From positions 1 through 39,272 of the forward strand of contig JAFZLB010000058.1 in assembly GCA_017551665.1 (NCBI GenBank): DNA of 39,272 bases. The letters run 5' to 3'. Positions within the stretch are counted from its first letter, which is position 1. Every line of letters starts with the position of its first letter. A model generated the notes under the pieces. That model did no database searches, was not told the DNA's origin, and saw only the letters and a program-made list of their open reading frames with translations. A program made the position numbers and the translations under genes. Positions 15,019-23,609 of the stretch are shown here, piece by piece. Source of the stretch: Lachnospiraceae bacterium. Its GTDB lineage: Bacteria > Bacillota > Clostridia > Lachnospirales > Lachnospiraceae.

Positions 15019-16548
15019 TTGAGTCACATGGATCCAAATACGGTCGTGATCCAAATGAAGGATATCGTGAAGAAATTCGGCGATTTCACGGCCAATGATC
15101 ATATTCAACTTACGATACATCAGGGCGAAGTACACGCCATCTTGGGAGAAAACGGCGCGGGAAAATCCACGCTGATGAACATTCTCTACGGAATGTATCC
15201 GCCGACATCCGGCACGATCGAAGTCAAGGGCAAGGAAGTGCATATCGATAATCCGCAGAAGGCCATTGAGCTTGGCATCGGTATGGTGCATCAGCACTTT
15301 ATGCTCGTCCAGCCCTTTACGGTCACGGAAAATATCGTCCTCGGCATGGAGCCGATGAACGGTCTTTCCGTCAATCTGAAGGAAGCGCGGGAGAAAATCC
15401 GGGCGCTTTCCGAACGCTACAATCTGATGGTGGATCCGGACGCGAAGATCGAGGATATCTCCGTCGGGATGCAGCAGCGCGTGGAGATTTTGAAGGTGCT
15501 TTACCGGGGCGCGGAGTTCCTGATTCTGGACGAGCCGACCGCCTCTCTCACGCCGCAGGAAATCGGGGAACTGATGGAGATCATCACTCATCTGACCGCC
15601 GACGGCAAATCCGTCATCCTGATTACGCACAAATTAAAAGAGATCAAAATGGCGGCGGACAACTGCACGGTCATCCGCCGCGGCAAATATATTGATACCG
15701 TAAAGGTCGGCGATAAGTCCGAGGATGATCTGGCGGGCATGATGGTCGGCCGCGAGGTCAATTTCCGCGTGGAAAAGAAGGCGCAGACGCCGACAGACAC
15801 CGTGCTGGAGGTGAAAGACCTTCACGCGAAGGACTACCGCGGCGCGGAGATCTTAAAGGGCCTTTCGCTTTCTGTGAGGCGCGGGGAGATTGTGGGGCTT
15901 GCCGGTGTCGACGGCAACGGACAGTCGGAGCTGGTCGCCATCCTCACGGGACTGGGCAAGGCCGTCTCCGGCGATGTGGTCTTAAACGGCGAAACCGTGA
16001 CGAACCTCCCGCCCGGCGTGCTGTTTGAAAAAGGCATCACCAACATCCCGGAGGACAGGCAAAAGCACGGTCTGGTCATGCCCTTTTCGGTATCGGAAAA
16101 CCTCATCCTGCAAAACTTCGCGAAGGCGCCCTTCGCAAAGCACGGGATTCTTCAGCAAAAAGCCATCAAGGATCACGCGGGAAAACTGATCGAGGACTTT
16201 GACATCCGCCCCGCGGGCTGCGAACAGCGCCCGGCCGGGACGCTGTCCGGCGGAAATCAGCAAAAGGTCATCATCGCCAGGGAAGTGACGAATGACGGGG
16301 ATCTGCTGATCGCCTTTAACCCGACCCGTGGTCTGGATGTCGGCGCGATTGAGTTTGTTCATAAATATATTGTGGAACAGCGCAACAAAATGCGGGCGAT
16401 TCTCCTCGTCTCCTTTGAACTGGATGAAATCATGTCCCTCTCCGACCGCATCGACGTCATCTTTGACGGAAAGATCGTCGGCGAGGTCAAGGGCGAAGGC
16501 GCGGATGAATATGTGCTCGGCAAAATGATGGCGGGAGGTGCGGCATGA
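15019..16548 (+). CDS. nupA: Nucleoside ABC transporter ATP-binding protein
   Basis: A double ATPase of 509 residues that powers nucleoside import. The RBS GGAGG at 15004-15008 fits a TTG start at 15019 (10 nt) better than the in-frame ATG at 15028 (19 nt). The first nucleotide-binding domain has Walker A GENGAGKST (about 43-51), signature SVGMQQRVEI and Walker B LILDEPTASLTP. The second half has a degenerate Walker A, GVDGNGQSELVA, signature LSGGNQQKV and LIAFNPTRGLDVG, as expected for this family, where only one site is canonical. It overlaps the next gene by 4 bp (ATGA). Annotation pipelines often call such proteins sugar transporters; the BMP lipoprotein makes nucleosides more likely. Confidence 0.92.
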   Translation: MSHMDPNTVVIQMKDIVKKFGDFTANDHIQLTIHQGEVHAILGENGAGKSTLMNILYGMYPPTSGTIEVKGKEVHIDNPQKAIELGIGMVHQHFMLVQPFTVTENIVLGMEPMNGLSVNLKEAREKIRALSERYNLMVDPDAKIEDISVGMQQRVEILKVLYRGAEFLILDEPTASLTPQEIGELMEIITHLTADGKSVILITHKLKEIKMAADNCTVIRRGKYIDTVKVGDKSEDDLAGMMVGREVNFRVEKKAQTPTDTVLEVKDLHAKDYRGAEILKGLSLSVRRGEIVGLAGVDGNGQSELVAILTGLGKAVSGDVVLNGETVTNLPPGVLFEKGITNIPEDRQKHGLVMPFSVSENLILQNFAKAPFAKHGILQQKAIKDHAGKLIEDFDIRPAGCEQRPAGTLSGGNQQKVIIAREVTNDGDLLIAFNPTRGLDVGAIEFVHKYIVEQRNKMRAILLVSFELDEIMSLSDRIDVIFDGKIVGEVKGEGADEYVLGKMMAGGAA

Positions 16549-17603
16549 AACAAAAATTATTGGGCTCCCATCTCCTGCTCACCCTGCTTTCCATTGTCAT
16601 CGGCTTCCTGGTCGGGGCGATTCTGCTTTTGATCATCGGCATCAGTCCCGGCGTGGCCTACGCGAAGCTCTTTACCAGCGTGTTTTCGGAGTTTAAGTAC
16701 ATTATTTACAGCATGATTTACGCCTCTCCGCTGATCTTCACGGGACTCTCCGTTGCCTTCTCCTTTAAGACGGGCGTCTTCAATATCGGCGCGGAGGGTC
16801 AGTTCGTCGTGGGCAGCCTCGCGGCGCTGGCGGTCGGTATTTTCGTTGATCTCCCCGCCATCCTGCATGTGCCGCTGTGTCTGATTGCCGCGGCGCTGGC
16901 CGGTGCCGCCTGGAGTGCCGTCGTCGGCTTTTTGAAGGTCAAACGCGGCATCAACGAGGTGCTTTCCTACATCATGTTCAACTGGATTGCCTTCTACTTC
17001 AGCAATTACGTCGTCAACCTGCAGGCCGTGCATAAGGAAGGCGGCGGTGAGGCCTCGAAGGACATCCTCGAATCCGCCAGGCTGACCGCCCCGAAGTTTT
17101 TGACGGACATGTGCCCGTACGCAAACTGGGGCTTCCTTCTGGCCGTCGCCTGCGCGGTCCTCGTCTGGTACACGATCACCAAGACCACGCTCGGCTACCA
17201 GCTGCGTGCCGTGGGACATTCCCGCACGGCAGCGGAATACGGCGGCATCAGCTCCAACCGGATCTTCCTGATTTCGATGTCGATCTCCGGTGCGCTGGCG
17301 GGCTTAGGCGGCGCGGTGCAGCTCATGGGCATGTCCGGGCGCCTTTCGCAGTTTGCCGGACAGGAAGGCTTCGGCTTCCAGGGCATCACCGTGGCGCTGA
17401 TCGCTGGATCGCATCCGGTGGGCTGCATCCTGTCGGGTCTTTTCTACGGTGCCATGAAATACGGCGGGACAAAGCTTTCGCTCGTCAACGTCCCGAATGA
17501 AGTCGTCAACATCATCATGGGCACGATCATCTTCTTCATCGCGATTGCCCATGTCTTCCGGAAGCTCTTTCAGAGAAAACAGAAAGGGGGTGCGGCCGCA
17601 TGA
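16545..17603 (+). CDS. nupB: Nucleoside ABC transporter permease 1
   Basis: One of two membrane subunits of the nucleoside importer, 352 residues, with about eight to ten hydrophobic segments. Family phrases include PLIFTGLSVAFSFKTGVFNI (about 64-83), GAEGQFVVGSLAALAVG (about 85-101), GINEVLSYIMFNW (about 135-147), RAVGHSRTAAEYGGIS and GFGFQGITVALIAGSHPVG. The start overlaps the ATPase stop (ATGA at 16545-16548) and its own stop overlaps the next start, so the three genes are translationally coupled. Confidence 0.93.
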   Translation: MKQKLLGSHLLLTLLSIVIGFLVGAILLLIIGISPGVAYAKLFTSVFSEFKYIIYSMIYASPLIFTGLSVAFSFKTGVFNIGAEGQFVVGSLAALAVGIFVDLPAILHVPLCLIAAALAGAAWSAVVGFLKVKRGINEVLSYIMFNWIAFYFSNYVVNLQAVHKEGGGEASKDILESARLTAPKFLTDMCPYANWGFLLAVACAVLVWYTITKTTLGYQLRAVGHSRTAAEYGGISSNRIFLISMSISGALAGLGGAVQLMGMSGRLSQFAGQEGFGFQGITVALIAGSHPVGCILSGLFYGAMKYGGTKLSLVNVPNEVVNIIMGTIIFFIAIAHVFRKLFQRKQKGGAAA

Positions 17604-18529
17604 GTTTTACAACGATTCTCGGTCTCCTCATCAACGCTGTTCTGGTCTCCACGCCGCCGCTCTTGCTTGCGGCGCTCGGCAGCTGCTTTTCGGAGCGCTC
17701 CGGCGTCGTCAACATCGGCATTGAGGGCATGATGACCTTAGGTGCCTTCATCGGTGCCATGACGGCGCATTACACGGGCAACGGCTGGGTCGGCTTTTTC
17801 ATGGGCGGTGTCGCCGGTATGGCGCTCGGTCTCATGCACGCCATCGCCTGCGTGAGCTTTAACGCGGACCAGACGATTGCCGGTACGGCGATCAACTTCA
17901 TCGGGCCGGGTCTTGCGATCTTCCTCAGCAAGGCGCTCTTCAATTCTTCGGATTCGCCTTCGCTCACCCCGGCGCAGAAGCTGCCGAAGATGTTCGCGGG
18001 ACGCTTTACCCCCGGCGGCTTTTTGTACAACGTCGTCGAAACCTATCCCGCGGCCTATCTGTCGATTCTGCTCGTCGCGGTGATCTGGTTTGTGTTTTTC
18101 AAATCCCGCTTCGGGATGCGCCTGCGTGCCTGCGGCGAACACCCGAAGGCCTGCGCGACCCTCGGCATCAACGTGCGCCGCGTGCGTTACGTCTGCGTGC
18201 TGCTCTCGGGCTTCCTTGCGGGGCTCGGCGGTGCCTTTGTGACGCTCTCGACCGTTTCGCAGTTCCGCCCCTCCGTCATTGTCGGGCAGGGCTTTATCGC
18301 GATCGCGGCGGTCATCTTCGGTAAGTTCAACCCGCAGGGGGCGCTGATCGGCTGTCTGATCTTCGGCTTCTGCAACGGCATCAAGCCGCTGGTCGGATCG
18401 TCCAACGCGATCTCGCCCAACCTGATCTCGATGATTCCTTATGTCGTGACGCTTCTGGCGCTCATTCTCTTCGTCGGCAATTCGCGTGTGCCTGCCGCCA
18501 GCGGCAAGCCCTTCGCCAAGGATGAATGA
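17600..18529 (+). CDS. nupC: Nucleoside ABC transporter permease 2
   Basis: The second membrane subunit of the nucleoside importer, 309 residues. It begins with a hydrophobic segment and the family phrase STPPLLLAALGSCFSERSGV followed by VNIGIEGMMTLGAF. Later it contains NADQTIAGTAINFIGPGLAI, the cytoplasmic RACGEHPKACATLGINVRRV loop that contacts the ATPase, and FGKFNPQGALIGCLIFGFCN. It is coupled to the first permease by a 4-bp overlap (17600-17603) and followed after 13 bp by nudC. Confidence 0.93.
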   Translation: MSFTTILGLLINAVLVSTPPLLLAALGSCFSERSGVVNIGIEGMMTLGAFIGAMTAHYTGNGWVGFFMGGVAGMALGLMHAIACVSFNADQTIAGTAINFIGPGLAIFLSKALFNSSDSPSLTPAQKLPKMFAGRFTPGGFLYNVVETYPAAYLSILLVAVIWFVFFKSRFGMRLRACGEHPKACATLGINVRRVRYVCVLLSGFLAGLGGAFVTLSTVSQFRPSVIVGQGFIAIAAVIFGKFNPQGALIGCLIFGFCNGIKPLVGSSNAISPNLISMIPYVVTLLALILFVGNSRVPAASGKPFAKDE

Positions 18530-18542
18530 GGCCTGAACGCGT

Positions 18543-19463
18543 ATGATCCAGGACATCGCACCGCATCGTTTTGACAATACCTATCGCCCGGAGCGCCATG
18601 CGCTTCCGGGCGATGTTGCGCTTTGCTTTGCGGGGGAGGACATTTTGATGTGTGTCACGCCCGCCGAAGACGCGCTGCCCGAAGCTTCGCTGCCGTCGCT
18701 GTCAACGCTGGCCGCGCTGTTTCCGGACAGCGGGAGCGCGCTTCCGGAAGTGCTTTCCGAAGGGCAGTTTCTCTTTGAAATCGATGAGACCGCGGTGTAC
18801 GGCTTTTCCTGTGAGCGCGTGCAGGCCGCGCTGCCGGCGGGGACTTCGTTCCCGGAAGATACGGAAAGATTCCGGCTGATTCCGCCAAGGCAGCTGCGCA
18901 GTGCCTTCCGCTGTGAACGGCATGAAGTTTTTACGGCCTATACCGCCTTGCATCTCTTCCGCTGGTATAAGGAAAACCGCTACTGCGGCAGCTGCGGTGC
19001 CCAAACACATCCCGCGAAAGAAGAACGTGCCCTGGACTGCCCTGCCTGCGGCAGAAGAATCTATCCGCGCATCGCGCCGGCGGTCATTGTGGGCGTTACG
19101 AAGGGCGACGAAATCCTTCTCACCCGCTACGCCAACCGCTATCATTCCTATCACGCGCTCGTCGCGGGCTACAATGAGATCGGCGAGACCTTAGAGGACA
19201 CCGTGCGCCGCGAGGTCATGGAAGAGGTCGGTCTGAAAGTCAAAAACATCCGCTACTACAAGTCCCAGCCCTGGGCCATCGCGGGCGATCTGCTCTCCGG
19301 ATATTTCTGTGACGTGGACGGCGATACAACCATCCGCATGGACGAAAGCGAACTGAAAGAGGCCGTCTGGGTCAGGCGTGAGGACGTGGACGGCCAGCCG
19401 GACGATTTTTCCCTGACGAACGAAATGATGATGCTTTTCAAGGCGGGCAGGGAACCCCGCTGA
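18543..19463 (+). CDS. nudC: NAD(+) diphosphatase / NADH pyrophosphatase
   Basis: Splits NADH and NAD(+) into NMN(H) and AMP, and in studied bacteria removes NAD caps from RNA. The 306-residue protein has an N-terminal domain to about residue 120, a zinc ribbon with Cys148, Cys151, Cys166 and Cys169 (YCGSC, DCPAC), then the Nudix domain. The Nudix box runs from about 209 to 231 with GYNEIGETLEDT and REVMEEVGL. The NudC signature that normally reads SQPWPFPxS is SQPWAIAGD here (about 241-249), so substrate choice could differ. It is 13 bp from the permease stop and probably read through from the transporter operon. Confidence 0.88.
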   Translation: MIQDIAPHRFDNTYRPERHALPGDVALCFAGEDILMCVTPAEDALPEASLPSLSTLAALFPDSGSALPEVLSEGQFLFEIDETAVYGFSCERVQAALPAGTSFPEDTERFRLIPPRQLRSAFRCERHEVFTAYTALHLFRWYKENRYCGSCGAQTHPAKEERALDCPACGRRIYPRIAPAVIVGVTKGDEILLTRYANRYHSYHALVAGYNEIGETLEDTVRREVMEEVGLKVKNIRYYKSQPWAIAGDLLSGYFCDVDGDTTIRMDESELKEAVWVRREDVDGQPDDFSLTNEMMMLFKAGREPR

Positions 19464-19489
19464 AGAAATCAAGCGGCTTTGCGTTTTTT
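19457..19489 (+). terminator. Weak terminator after nudC
   Basis: CCGCT (19457-19461) can pair with AGCGG (19472-19476), followed by CTTTGCG and six T (19484-19489). It overlaps the nudC stop region and just precedes the next promoter. Confidence 0.4.
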
Positions 19490-19492
19490 AAC

Positions 19493-19521
19493 TGGACAGA
19501 ATCCTCCTCTTCGCTTATACT
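19493..19521 (+). promoter_or_regulatory. Promoter of the amino acid ABC importer operon
   Basis: TGGACA (19493-19498), a 17-bp spacer and TATACT (19516-19521), 43 bp before the start codon of the binding lipoprotein, which has the RBS GGGAGG. Confidence 0.7.
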
Positions 19522-19563
19522 ATGATACGTTAATGCGTTAAAGAATCAGGGAGGTACAAAAAG

Positions 19564-20367
19564 ATGAAAAAGCTGATCACAATTTTACTGGCGGGATGCA
19601 TGGTGCTTGCGCTCGCGGCCTGTTCCGGCGGCGCTTCGGGCGGCGGGACGCAGGCTTCGACTGCACCGGCGGCGGAAACACCGGCCTTTGCGACCGTCAA
19701 CGCGGGGAAGCTCACGATGAGCACAAACGCGGCCTTCCCGCCCTATGAGATGACCAAGGACGACGGCTCCTTTGAGGGCATCGATGTCGAAATCGCGGGC
19801 GCCATTGCAAAGGAACTCGGTCTGGAGCTGCAGATTGACGACATGGACTTCGACGCGGCGCTTCTGGCCGTGCAGCAGGGCAAGAGCGATATCGTCATGG
19901 CGGGTGTGACCGTCAACGATGAGCGCAAGCAGGTCATGGACTTTTCGGATTCCTACTCGACGGGAGTGCAGGTGATCATCGTGCCGGAGGGATCCGATAT
20001 CGCGTCCGTCGATGACCTCGCGGGACACACGATCGGCACACAGCGCGGCACGACCGGCAATATCTACTGCACGGACGAGTTCGGCGAAGAAAATGTCGTG
20101 GCCTATGACAACGGCCTGACGGCAACGCAGGCACTCGTGAACGGACAGATTGACTGCATCGTCATTGATTCCGCGCCCGCGGCCGAATTTGTCAAAGCCA
20201 ATCCCGGTCTTGCGATTCTGGATACGGAATACGCGACGGAGGATTACGCGATCGGTCTTGGCAAAGGCAACACGGAACTGAAGGACGCGGTGAACGCGGC
20301 GCTGCAAAAGCTGATCGCGGACGGCACGGTACAGTCCATCGTCGACAAATACATCAAGGCGGAATAA
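19564..20367 (+). CDS. Polar amino acid ABC transporter binding lipoprotein
   Basis: The extracellular solute-binding protein (family 3, SBP_bac_3) of an amino acid importer, 267 residues. The signal peptide ends in the lipobox LAAC (Cys20), followed by a Gly/Ser/Thr/Ala linker to about residue 45. The binding domain shows LTMSTNAAFPPYEMTKDDG, FEGIDVEIAGAIAKELG, FDAALLAVQQGKSDIVMAG, TQRGTTGNIY and IDCIVIDSAPAAEFV, all typical of the family. The exact amino acid cannot be told from sequence. The permease and ATPase genes follow on the same strand. Confidence 0.92.
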   Translation: MKKLITILLAGCMVLALAACSGGASGGGTQASTAPAAETPAFATVNAGKLTMSTNAAFPPYEMTKDDGSFEGIDVEIAGAIAKELGLELQIDDMDFDAALLAVQQGKSDIVMAGVTVNDERKQVMDFSDSYSTGVQVIIVPEGSDIASVDDLAGHTIGTQRGTTGNIYCTDEFGEENVVAYDNGLTATQALVNGQIDCIVIDSAPAAEFVKANPGLAILDTEYATEDYAIGLGKGNTELKDAVNAALQKLIADGTVQSIVDKYIKAE

Positions 20368-20395
20368 CCTAAGGGGATTCTGAAAAAGAAAGCGC

Positions 20396-21097
20396 ATGTC
20401 CGTATCGGAAAAGTTCTATCAGGCATTTCTTTATAACGACCGCTGGGTACAGTATCTGAGGGGCGTGGGCACCACGCTCCTCGTTACCGTGATCGCGCTG
20501 GCGATCGGCATCGTGATCGGGACGGTGGTGGCGCTGGTCCGCACGGCGCATGACCAGCAAAGAGAAAAGCGCAATCCGCTGCTTGCCGCGGTCAATTTTA
20601 TTTTGCAGATCTATGTGACCGTCATCCGGGGCACGCCCATGATGGTGCAGCTGCTCATCATGGCCATGGTCATCTTTGCTTCGAGCAGGAACTTCACCCT
20701 GGTCGGCGCACTGACGCTCGGCATCAACTCCGGTGCCTACGTGTCGGAAATCATCCGCGGCGGACTGATGGCCGTGGACAGCGGGCAGATGGAAGCCGGG
20801 CGCAGTCTCGGCTTAAACTACATCAGCACGATGCGCTTCATCATCATCCCGCAGGCGATCAAGGCCGTGTTGCCCGCACTCGGCAATGAGTTCATCATCC
20901 TGCTGAAGGACACGTCGCTGATCACCTTTATCGGCGGAAAGGAACTGCTGTATGCCGCACAGGGCATTATGAACCGCACCTATGAGGCGATGTTCCCGCT
21001 GCTGATCGTGGCGGGGATGTATCTGATTCTCGTTATGATCTTCACATGGCTGCTTGGCAGATTCGAAAGGAAGCTCAGGGAAAGTGATCGACGTTAA
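20396..21097 (+). CDS. Amino acid ABC transporter permease
   Basis: A 233-residue His/Glu/Gln/Arg-opine family permease. It has about five membrane segments and the conserved [14 protein letters not shown] (about 73-86). The cytoplasmic EAA-type loop reads [20 protein letters not shown] (about 132-151), where the ATPase docks. The gene starts 28 bp after the binding-protein stop; the RBS is weak. Its last bases overlap the ATPase gene. As the only permease gene in the operon it would act as a homodimer. Confidence 0.92.
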   Translation: MSVSEKFYQAFLYNDRWVQYLRGVGTTLLVTVIALAIGIVIGTVVALVRTAHDQQREKRNPLLAAVNFILQIYVTVIRGTPMMVQLLIMAMVIFASSRNFTLVGALTLGINSGAYVSEIIRGGLMAVDSGQMEAGRSLGLNYISTMRFIIIPQAIKAVLPALGNEFIILLKDTSLITFIGGKELLYAAQGIMNRTYEAMFPLLIVAGMYLILVMIFTWLLGRFERKLRESDRR

Positions 21098-21800
21098 GGG
21101 ACTGAAAAAACAATTCGGTGATCAAATCGTACTTGACGGCATAGACGTCAGCATAGAAAAGGGCGAGGTGATCTGCATCGTCGGGCCTTCCGGCTGCGGC
21201 AAGTCCACCTTTCTGCGCTGCCTGACGCATCTGGAGATGCCGAGCAGCGGACAGGTCTTTCTGGACGGCGAAGAAATCACCGACAAAAAAATCGATGACA
21301 TCCGCGCCCGCATGGGCATGGTCTTCCAGCATTTCAATCTCTTTCCGAACATGACCGTGCGCAGAAACATCACGCTGGCGCCCGTGCAGCGGAAGATGAT
21401 GTCACAACAGGAAGCGGATGCGGAAGCGGAACGTCTGCTCACACGCATCGGCCTTTTGGAAAAGGCGGATGTCTATCCCTCCATGCTCTCCGGCGGACAA
21501 AAGCAGCGCATCGCCATCGTGCGCGCGCTTGCGATGAATCCGGAGGTGCTGCTCTTTGACGAACCGACCAGCGCACTGGATCCGGAGATGGTCGGCGAGG
21601 TGTTGCAGCTGATGCAGGATCTTGCGCGCGAAGGCATGACGATGATTGTCGTCACCCATGAGATGGGCTTTGCGAGAGAGGTGGCAAACCGCGTGATCTT
21701 TATCGACGAGGGAATCATCAAAGAGGACGAGCCTCCGGAGGAGTTCTTTGCCCATCCGAAGCATCCGCGTCTGCAGGATTTTCTGTCAAAGGTGCTTTAG
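21084..21800 (+). CDS. Amino acid ABC transporter ATP-binding protein
   Basis: The ATPase of the amino acid importer, 238 residues from the GTG at 21084 ([13 protein letters not shown]), which matches the usual family N-terminus; a TTG at 21054 would add ten residues inside the permease gene. Walker A is GPSGCGKST (about 33-41), the Q-loop lies in [10 protein letters not shown], the signature is [11 protein letters not shown] and Walker B is [14 protein letters not shown]. The switch His is in [11 protein letters not shown]. The start overlaps the permease stop by 14 bp. The last 83 bp overlap the end of the convergent DMT transporter gene on the other strand. Confidence 0.93.
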   Translation: MIDVKGLKKQFGDQIVLDGIDVSIEKGEVICIVGPSGCGKSTFLRCLTHLEMPSSGQVFLDGEEITDKKIDDIRARMGMVFQHFNLFPNMTVRRNITLAPVQRKMMSQQEADAEAERLLTRIGLLEKADVYPSMLSGGQKQRIAIVRALAMNPEVLLFDEPTSALDPEMVGEVLQLMQDLAREGMTMIVVTHEMGFAREVANRVIFIDEGIIKEDEPPEEFFAHPKHPRLQDFLSKVL

Positions 21801-22728
21801 ACGCGCTCCTGCCCTCCACCAGATTGGCGCTGATGACGGCCGCAAGCAGCATCAGACAGCCGGCAGCTTCGCGCAGCGTCATGCGTTCCCCCAAAACCAG
21901 AAATGCGGCTATCACCGCAAACACCGATTCCATGCACAACAAAAGAGAAGCGATCACCGCCTCCGTGTATTTTTGCCCGAGGATCTGGAAGGTATAGGCA
22001 ATGCCGCTCGAAAACAGCCCCGCATAGAGCAGTGCGCCGAATGCCTCGCGGATGGCGGGAAGCGACGGGGATTCAAAGAACGGCATCAGCAGAAGCGAGA
22101 TCACGGCGGAAACCAAAAACTGCATGCCGGCTAGGACCACCCCGTCGGATGTTTTCGTAAAGCGCTCGATCAGCAGGATGTGGATCGCAAAAAAGAAGGC
22201 GCAAATGAAGGCGAGGATATCACCGCGGTTGATCTCCAGGCTTTCGCCCGGCCGGATGCAGAGAAAATACAGACTCACAAAACCGAGCAGGATGCAGGGC
22301 CACATGGCGGGCGGCACCTTTTTGCCCGTCAGCATGCCGATCAGGGGAACGAACAGGACATAGAGTGCCGTGAGAAAGGCAATCTTGCCCGCGGTGGAAT
22401 CGTAGAAGGCAAACTGCTGGAAATTGGCGGCGATACAGAACACGACGCCGAGGATGAGGCCGTGCTTCAGTGCTGCGCGCAGTTCCCTGCGGACGGTTTC
22501 CGCGGAGGTCTGTTTCCTGCGGATGCGCAGGCGGACGGCAATGACGGGGAGCAGCGCGAACGCCCCGAACAGATTGCGGATGCCGTTGAAAGTAAAGGCC
22601 CCGATGCTCTCCATGCCGACGCTCTGGGCAATAAAGCCGGTGCCCCAGATGAGCGCGGTCAGCAACAGCATCAGTATGCCTTTCAGGCTGGTTTTGTTCG
22701 AAACAGATTCGGTCATGTGTTCCATCAT
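21718..22728 (-). CDS. EamA/DMT-family transporter
   Basis: A 336-residue inner-membrane transporter of the drug/metabolite superfamily, with ten predicted membrane segments in two EamA repeats. The first begins [20 protein letters not shown] (about 15-34). The second shows [20 protein letters not shown] and, near the end, [20 protein letters not shown] and [13 protein letters not shown]. The substrate is unknown. The last 27 or so residues (after SANLVEGRS) are hydrophilic and are encoded antisense to the ABC ATPase gene's end. A hairpin with its SD-like GGAAG sits directly before the start codon. Confidence 0.85.
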   Translation of the reverse strand: MMEHMTESVSNKTSLKGILMLLLTALIWGTGFIAQSVGMESIGAFTFNGIRNLFGAFALLPVIAVRLRIRRKQTSAETVRRELRAALKHGLILGVVFCIAANFQQFAFYDSTAGKIAFLTALYVLFVPLIGMLTGKKVPPAMWPCILLGFVSLYFLCIRPGESLEINRGDILAFICAFFFAIHILLIERFTKTSDGVVLAGMQFLVSAVISLLLMPFFESPSLPAIREAFGALLYAGLFSSGIAYTFQILGQKYTEAVIASLLLCMESVFAVIAAFLVLGERMTLREAAGCLMLLAAVISANLVEGRSASKAPLTENPADADASDGQRTPPEARPL

Positions 22729-22750
22729 AGCGGAAAAGGAATCTTCCGCT
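22729..22750 (-). promoter_or_regulatory. Hairpin abutting the DMT transporter start
   Basis: AGCGGAA (22729-22735) and TTCCGCT (22744-22750) form a 7-bp stem with an 8-nt loop. On the minus strand it ends at the ATG, and the only SD-like bases (GGAAG) lie inside the stem. It could restrict ribosome access. On the + strand a GTTTTA follows, so weak termination is the alternative. Confidence 0.4.
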
Positions 22751-22766
22751 GTTTTATCAGTGCGTT

Positions 22767-23609
22767 TTATACCACCACGACATCCGTCATGCCCTCCGCG
22801 CGGGCGATGTCCGCAAGGGCGTTGAGGGCGGCACCGTCCGGCGTCTCGTATGCACGGTAAGCTTCGCGCACCCCCATGGGACGGAAGGCGATGATCTTGT
22901 AGCGGACGGGTGCTTTGTCCAAAAACGGTGCGACGCTGCGGGCGGCTTCGCGGACCGTGCGTTCCGCATCCACAAGTCCAGGCACGACAACCGTGCGGAT
23001 TTCGTTGAGCTTCCCCTGCGACGCAAGGAAGGAGAGTGCGCGGAGGACATCCCCGTTGTCCAGGTCCGTCACGGCTTTATGTACGGAAGCCTCCCAGGAC
23101 TTCACGTCCAGCATCACGCCGTCCGTGACCTTCAGCAGCTCCGGGTATGCCGAAAAATCCAGCGTGCCGTTGGAATCCAGCAGGGTATGAAGCCCTGCTT
23201 TTTGGCAGAGGGAAAACAGCTCCGTGAGATAGTCCGGATACAGCGTGCATTCCCCGCCGGAGACGGTCACGCCGCGGATGTAGGGACGCTGCTTTACGAT
23301 TTCCGCAAAGGTTTCTTCGGGGGTCAGATGCCGGATGCGCGGGGACGCGTCATGCGTGCAGGTCTTGATGCAGGCATCGCAGAAGACGCATTTGCTGTGA
23401 TCATAGCGCACTTCACCATCCGCAAAGGACAGCGCTCCCGTGGGGCAGCCGTCCACGCAATCCCCGCAGTGTATACACAGCGCCCTTGTCTCCGGATTGT
23501 GGCAGTAGCGGCAGTTCATGTTGCAGCCCTGCAAAAAGACGACCGAGCGGTTGCCGGGACCGTCCACGGAGGAAAAGCGGATGATGCGGTTGACGGGAGC
23601 AGCGCCCAT
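22767..23609 (-). CDS. yjjW: YjjW-family glycyl radical enzyme activase
   Basis: A radical-SAM enzyme that installs the glycyl radical on its partner, YjjI. The 280-residue protein has the SAM cluster motif GCNMNCRYC (CX3CX2C, about 28-36), then a ferredoxin-like insert with two 4Fe-4S motifs, CIHCGDCVDGCP (about 42-53) and CVFCDACIKTC (about 70-80). The GGE-type SAM-binding motif VSGGECTLYP follows at about 111-120. This insert separates it from PFL activases with a single cluster. Its ATG overlaps the yjjI stop (TGATG), so the two are coupled. It depends on Fe-S assembly, and sufS/sufU lie in the same operon. Confidence 0.93.
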   Translation of the reverse strand: MGAAPVNRIIRFSSVDGPGNRSVVFLQGCNMNCRYCHNPETRALCIHCGDCVDGCPTGALSFADGEVRYDHSKCVFCDACIKTCTHDASPRIRHLTPEETFAEIVKQRPYIRGVTVSGGECTLYPDYLTELFSLCQKAGLHTLLDSNGTLDFSAYPELLKVTDGVMLDVKSWEASVHKAVTDLDNGDVLRALSFLASQGKLNEIRTVVVPGLVDAERTVREAARSVAPFLDKAPVRYKIIAFRPMGVREAYRAYETPDGAALNALADIARAEGMTDVVVV

